Source: Sphingobacteriaceae bacterium (GTDB lineage: Bacteria > Bacteroidota > Bacteroidia > Sphingobacteriales > Sphingobacteriaceae). Taken from it: DNA of 64,000 nucleotides. This document shows, piece after piece, positions 61,195 through 64,000 of the stretch (position 1 is the first letter of the stretch; the number at the start of each line of letters is the position of its first letter). A program made the position numbers and the translations under genes. Location of the stretch: the NCBI GenBank assembly GCA_017745075.1, contig JAGIAD010000006.1, positions 124,001-188,000 of the forward strand, written 5' to 3'. The notes under the pieces were generated by a model. The model saw only the letters and a program-made list of their open reading frames with translations, was not told the DNA's origin and did no database searches.

Positions 61195-61225
61195 GCCATA
61201 TTCGTATGCCGGTGCTGTTAAGTTT

Positions 61226-61852
61226 TTATGCGTAAAACTTCATATAGGTTTTAATAATGAGCCAGAAGGCAAAAAAGATGATCACTACGCCTGCAATTTT
61301 ATTCAGTTTTTTAAGTGCATCTTCTTTTATTTTGTAGCGGAGTTTACTGGAGTAAAAACTCTTGGCGGCATCTATTGAGAGTTGAGTGGTCATGGCGATA
61401 AAAAAGCAGACCAGTTTCTCATTAAGCATGTTGTTGAGCTTAACGGAGATAATTCCACTCACGATAATCCAGAACATGAGGGTAGAAGGGGTGAGGATAC
61501 ACATTAGAAATCCTTTTATAACATAGCCTCTTTTACTTACTTTCTGTAAGGTTGAACTATCGTAATGTACGGTAATTTTAGAAACCAGGTAGTAAATACC
61601 TACGGCTAACAGAAATAGGCCTCCAATAGCACCTACATATTTATCGAATTCGGCTTTATAGTCGAAAAACTGACTCCCGAAAAGTACTAAGCCAATGAGG
61701 ATAATATCGCTTAGAATTACGCCAACGGCCAAAGAGAACCCGGCTTTAAAACCCCGCTCAATGCTGGTTTTGATCATTGCAAAAAATACCGGCCCTGTTA
61801 AAAACGACGAAATAATCCCTGCTCCTATTCCTAGTAATATGGCTTCAAACAT
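61226..61852 (-). CDS. LysE/RhtB family amino acid exporter
   Basis: The 208-residue protein has six membrane segments. The LysE start motif is LLGIGAGIISSFLTGPVFFA followed by MIKTSIERGFKAGFSLAVGV. The family exports basic or neutral amino acids and homoserine lactones. It faces the FucP-like transporter head to head across a 142-base gap. Substrate is unknown. Confidence 0.9.
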   Translation of the reverse strand: MFEAILLGIGAGIISSFLTGPVFFAMIKTSIERGFKAGFSLAVGVILSDIILIGLVLFGSQFFDYKAEFDKYVGAIGGLFLLAVGIYYLVSKITVHYDSSTLQKVSKRGYVIKGFLMCILTPSTLMFWIIVSGIISVKLNNMLNEKLVCFFIAMTTQLSIDAAKSFYSSKLRYKIKEDALKKLNKIAGVVIIFFAFWLIIKTYMKFYA

Positions 61853-61909
61853 GCATTGTATTGTTTATAATATGCGAATATGCAATTTTATACCTAAACA
61901 TATAACATT

Positions 61910-61917
61910 TATTTTTG
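61910..61917 (+). promoter_or_regulatory. TAnnTTTG element for the FucP-like transporter
   Basis: TATTTTTG lies 77 bases before the ATG at 61995. It is T-rich and could be a chance match. Confidence 0.3.
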
Positions 61918-61994
61918 TTGCACAGGTTGCATAAAATTACTGGTTTTCATTTTTTTTTATTTATGTTTAGAGCCATTAAAACTAAATTTAAAAA

Positions 61995-63431
61995 ATGAGT
62001 TCAGAACAAACACAAACCAAATGGGGGCAATTTATTCCTTTGGTCACGGTATTCTTTTTCTGGGGCTTTGTGGCCGCCAGTAATGACATTTTAATACCTG
62101 TATTTAAGCAAGCTTTTAATTTAACTCAATTCCAGAGCCAGTTGGTGTCATTTGCATTTTACATTGCATACACGGTTGGTGCTTTAATTTATAATGGCAT
62201 TTCGGTAGTAATTGGGCAGGACATTGTCAATAAACTAGGCTACAAAAACTCTCTGGCTTTGGGGCTTGTTATTTCGGCGGTTGGCACGCTTTTGTTTTAT
62301 CCGGCAGCAAATCTGCACTCATTCCCGCTAATGTTATCTGGCTTGTTTATTGTTGCCCTGGGTTTCTCTTTACAACAAACTGTTGCAAATCCTTTAGCTA
62401 TTGCCTTGGGGCCAATTAAAACAGGTTCACAACGTTTAACTCTTGCAGGTGGTATTAATAATTTTGGTACAACCATTGGCCCCTTGTTGGTAAACTTCGC
62501 TATTTTTGGTGTTGCTACAAGCGCTACTACCAATGTGAGCATCGAAAGTGTAAAAATTCCGTATTTAATACTAGGAGTGGCCTTTCTTTTAGTAGCTGTA
62601 TTTTTAAAAATGTCGTCTTTGCCTGATCGACCTACTTTAGTGGAAGCTTCGGCTAATGATACTAAATCGATTAACGGCTCTGCTTTGAACTATCCACAGC
62701 TGGTACTGGGAATGATTGCTATTTTTCTATATGTTGGTGTAGAGGTATCTACTGCAAGTAATTTGCCAGCGTATATGGAAGAGAAATTAAAATTTGCCAT
62801 TAAAGATATTGCACCATACGTTTCTTTATACTGGGCCAGTTTAATGATTGGCCGTTGGACGGGGGCGGTAGAAGCTTTTACTGAAGATATGACCTTGCAA
62901 AAAATATTGCGATTTGTAGCGCCTTATTTAGCTTTTGGTGTTTTTTTAATTGCAAATGCTATCGCTAAACACGATTTAACACCATTTTATATATATGCAG
63001 CAGTAATAGTTGTATTAATTGGTGCCGATATGGCCAGTAAAGGAAATCCGGCACGCATGTTATTAATTTTTTCGGTAATGGGCATTCTAGCCTTATTTAT
63101 TGGCATGTTTACTACAGGTATGACTAGCGTTTACGCGTTTACCAGTGTGGGTTTATTCTGCAGTACATTGTGGCCATGTATTTTTACTTTGGCTGTTAGT
63201 GGCTTAGGTAAGCATACCAGCCAGGGAAGCAGTTTTTTAATTATGATGATTATGGGAGGTGGTATTGTGAGTTTAGCGCAAGGATACCTTTCAAAGTTTA
63301 CCGGTATCCAATATAGTTATATAGTTGGGGTGGTGTGTTTCGCATATCTTGCATTTTATGCAATTAAAGGAAGTGCAATTTTGAAAACACAAGGAATTAA
63401 TTTTGATGAGAAAATTTCTGGTGGACATTAA
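61995..63431 (+). CDS. FucP-like sugar:proton symporter (MFS)
   Basis: The 478-residue transporter has 12 membrane segments with the FucP/GluP start pattern FIPLVTVFFFWGFVAASNDI and ILIPVFKQAFNLTQFQSQLV. TVANPLAIALGP and GGINNFGTTIGPLLV belong to the same family. FucP-type carriers take up fucose, glucose, galactose or N-acetylglucosamine. It could bring in monosaccharides released by the polysaccharide locus at the other end of the window, but that link is only inference. A good terminator follows. Confidence 0.93.
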   Translation: MSSEQTQTKWGQFIPLVTVFFFWGFVAASNDILIPVFKQAFNLTQFQSQLVSFAFYIAYTVGALIYNGISVVIGQDIVNKLGYKNSLALGLVISAVGTLLFYPAANLHSFPLMLSGLFIVALGFSLQQTVANPLAIALGPIKTGSQRLTLAGGINNFGTTIGPLLVNFAIFGVATSATTNVSIESVKIPYLILGVAFLLVAVFLKMSSLPDRPTLVEASANDTKSINGSALNYPQLVLGMIAIFLYVGVEVSTASNLPAYMEEKLKFAIKDIAPYVSLYWASLMIGRWTGAVEAFTEDMTLQKILRFVAPYLAFGVFLIANAIAKHDLTPFYIYAAVIVVLIGADMASKGNPARMLLIFSVMGILALFIGMFTTGMTSVYAFTSVGLFCSTLWPCIFTLAVSGLGKHTSQGSSFLIMMIMGGGIVSLAQGYLSKFTGIQYSYIVGVVCFAYLAFYAIKGSAILKTQGINFDEKISGGH

Positions 63432-63452
63432 TTTTTAATAAAGTAATTTTAC

Positions 63453-63486
63453 AGCCACAGAGATTTAGTTCTTTGTGGCTTTTTTA
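63453..63486 (+). terminator. Intrinsic terminator after the FucP-like gene
   Basis: AGCCACAGAG (63453-63462) pairs with CTTTGTGGCT (63471-63480), one mismatch, followed by TTTTT. Confidence 0.8.
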
Positions 63487-63495
63487 ATTTTTATA

Positions 63496-63954
63496 ATGAC
63501 AGATAAACCAAGTTTCGACTCGATATTTATGAACCTGGCCACCGATCTGGCAGCCCGCTCACATTGTGTGCGTGCCCATGTAGGTGCAGTGTTAACAAAA
63601 GATACCCGCATTATTTCGATCGGTTATAATGGTCCGCCGGCTGGAACACATAACTGTGACGAAGAATGGCCAGAGCATGGCTGCGCCCGCGATAGTAAGG
63701 GAAGCTGCTCTTTGGCCTTACATGCTGAAGAAAATGCAATTCTTTATGCCTCAAAAAATGGAGCCAGGATTGAAGGTTGTACACTATATACCACTTTATC
63801 GCCTTGCATTGCCTGTGCACGCCTTATTTTATCGTCAGGGATTAAACTGGTATATTATTCTAAATCTTATGCGGCTTACAAAGGTTTACCAAGCGATGAA
63901 GGTGTTGACTTTTTGAGGAAGTTTGGGGTGGAAGTGATTTTGCTGGAATCTTAA
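63496..63954 (+). CDS. dCMP/cytidine deaminase family protein
   Basis: With the ATG at 63496 the protein is 152 residues; the upstream start at 63475 lies in the terminator. The zinc site is HAEENAI and SPCIACARLI, with the conserved glutamate. The dCMP deaminase fingerprint is VRAHVGAVLTKDTRIISIGY and NGPPAGTHNCDEEWPEHGCA. It turns dCMP into dUMP for thymidylate supply. ComEB-like proteins are the alternative name. Confidence 0.94.
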   Translation: MTDKPSFDSIFMNLATDLAARSHCVRAHVGAVLTKDTRIISIGYNGPPAGTHNCDEEWPEHGCARDSKGSCSLALHAEENAILYASKNGARIEGCTLYTTLSPCIACARLILSSGIKLVYYSKSYAAYKGLPSDEGVDFLRKFGVEVILLES

Positions 63955-63955
63955 A

Positions 63956-63992
63956 GGTTCAGTAGTTCACTTGTCATTAGTTTATTAGTGAA
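63956..63992. repeat. Dispersed repeat family A, copy 5
   Basis: GGTTCAGTAGTTCACTTG and TCATTAGTTTATTAGTGAA share the words and order of copies 2 and 4 with more changes. It begins 1 base after the stop codon of the deaminase gene. Confidence 0.55.
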
Positions 63993-64000
63993 TTGCGCAC

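Larger units (their letters stand above)
60399..61225. other. 827-base repeat-rich gap without recognisable genes
   Basis: The gap holds the terminator, a hairpin CTGGAA/TTCCAG at 60590-60617, a T-rich patch with ATGCCAAAAAG at 60831-60845 followed by CTTCGGCGGCGGTGAGCCG, and two related copies of a 23-base phrase (60953-60975 and 61172-61194). A small open frame at 60688-60990 has no family-like features. The stretch reads as piled-up intergenic repeats, not decayed coding sequence. Confidence 0.5.

Overview
The window looks like chromosome of a Sphingobacteriaceae bacterium, most like Pedobacter (phylum Bacteroidota). Reasons: a SusC/SusD polysaccharide locus, type IX secretion genes (porT and a C-terminal sorting domain), DUF5686 and DUF6089 proteins, the order nadK-DUF6089-uppS-bamA-ompH-ompH-murI, moderate-to-low GC by eye, starts without Shine-Dalgarno sequences, and TAnnTTTG promoter elements. 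I found no rRNA, tRNA, CRISPR array, prophage or intact insertion sequence. Almost everything is ordinary core genome; the unusual content lies between the genes.

Layout. 1-9.1 kb: a minus-strand polysaccharide utilisation locus, with a membrane-spanning Y_Y_Y/LuxR-type regulator, SusC, SusD and a glucoamylase-like (GH144-type) lipoprotein cut by the window edge. 9.2-13.3 kb: ORF6N protein, tRNA hydroxylase TrhO and an outer-membrane DUF5686 protein. 13.5-16.9 kb: kbl, then pheS, a degenerate Rieske-like lipoprotein and a TetR regulator. 17-21 kb: secreted FG-GAP-like protein, a Fic AMP-transferase with a well-formed promoter/operator, a MITE-like inverted repeat and an ABC exporter. 21-24.8 kb: carA, panB, an RluA-type pseudouridine synthase and a lipoprotein. 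24.9-32 kb: two-component system, class III aminotransferase, an envelope-stress-like unit (Spy-like protein, anti-sigma candidate, ECF sigma factor) and a split transketolase. 32-38 kb: bcp peroxidase, M23 peptidase, FAH hydrolase, a short sorting-domain protein, kup potassium transporter and a 50-residue membrane protein. 38-48.6 kb: unknown protein, APC permease, Bcr/CflA exporter, oligoendopeptidase F, UbiA prenyltransferase, engB, ubiE-porT and a short-chain dehydrogenase. 48.7-60.4 kb: YqeY protein, alpha/beta hydrolase, CBS protein, nadK, DUF6089, uppS, bamA, two ompH/skp genes, murI and a long PurF-like protein. 60.4-64 kb: an 827-base repeat-rich gap, LysE exporter, FucP-like sugar symporter and dCMP deaminase.

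How the genes fit together. The regulator probably senses an oligosaccharide and drives susCD and the glucanase. The uppS-bamA-ompH-murI block makes undecaprenyl carrier, outer-membrane insertion machinery and D-glutamate, so it serves envelope construction, and the sigma/anti-sigma/Spy unit is a plausible envelope-stress monitor. UbiA and UbiE serve menaquinone synthesis.

The most notable signal is in the gaps. Many hold degenerate runs of 7-10 base words, often with an inverted second arm, placed tight against stop or start codons. At least seven word families occur, and one family has five copies, two of which differ at one base in 35 although 32 kb apart. I could not search other genomes, so their novelty is untested.
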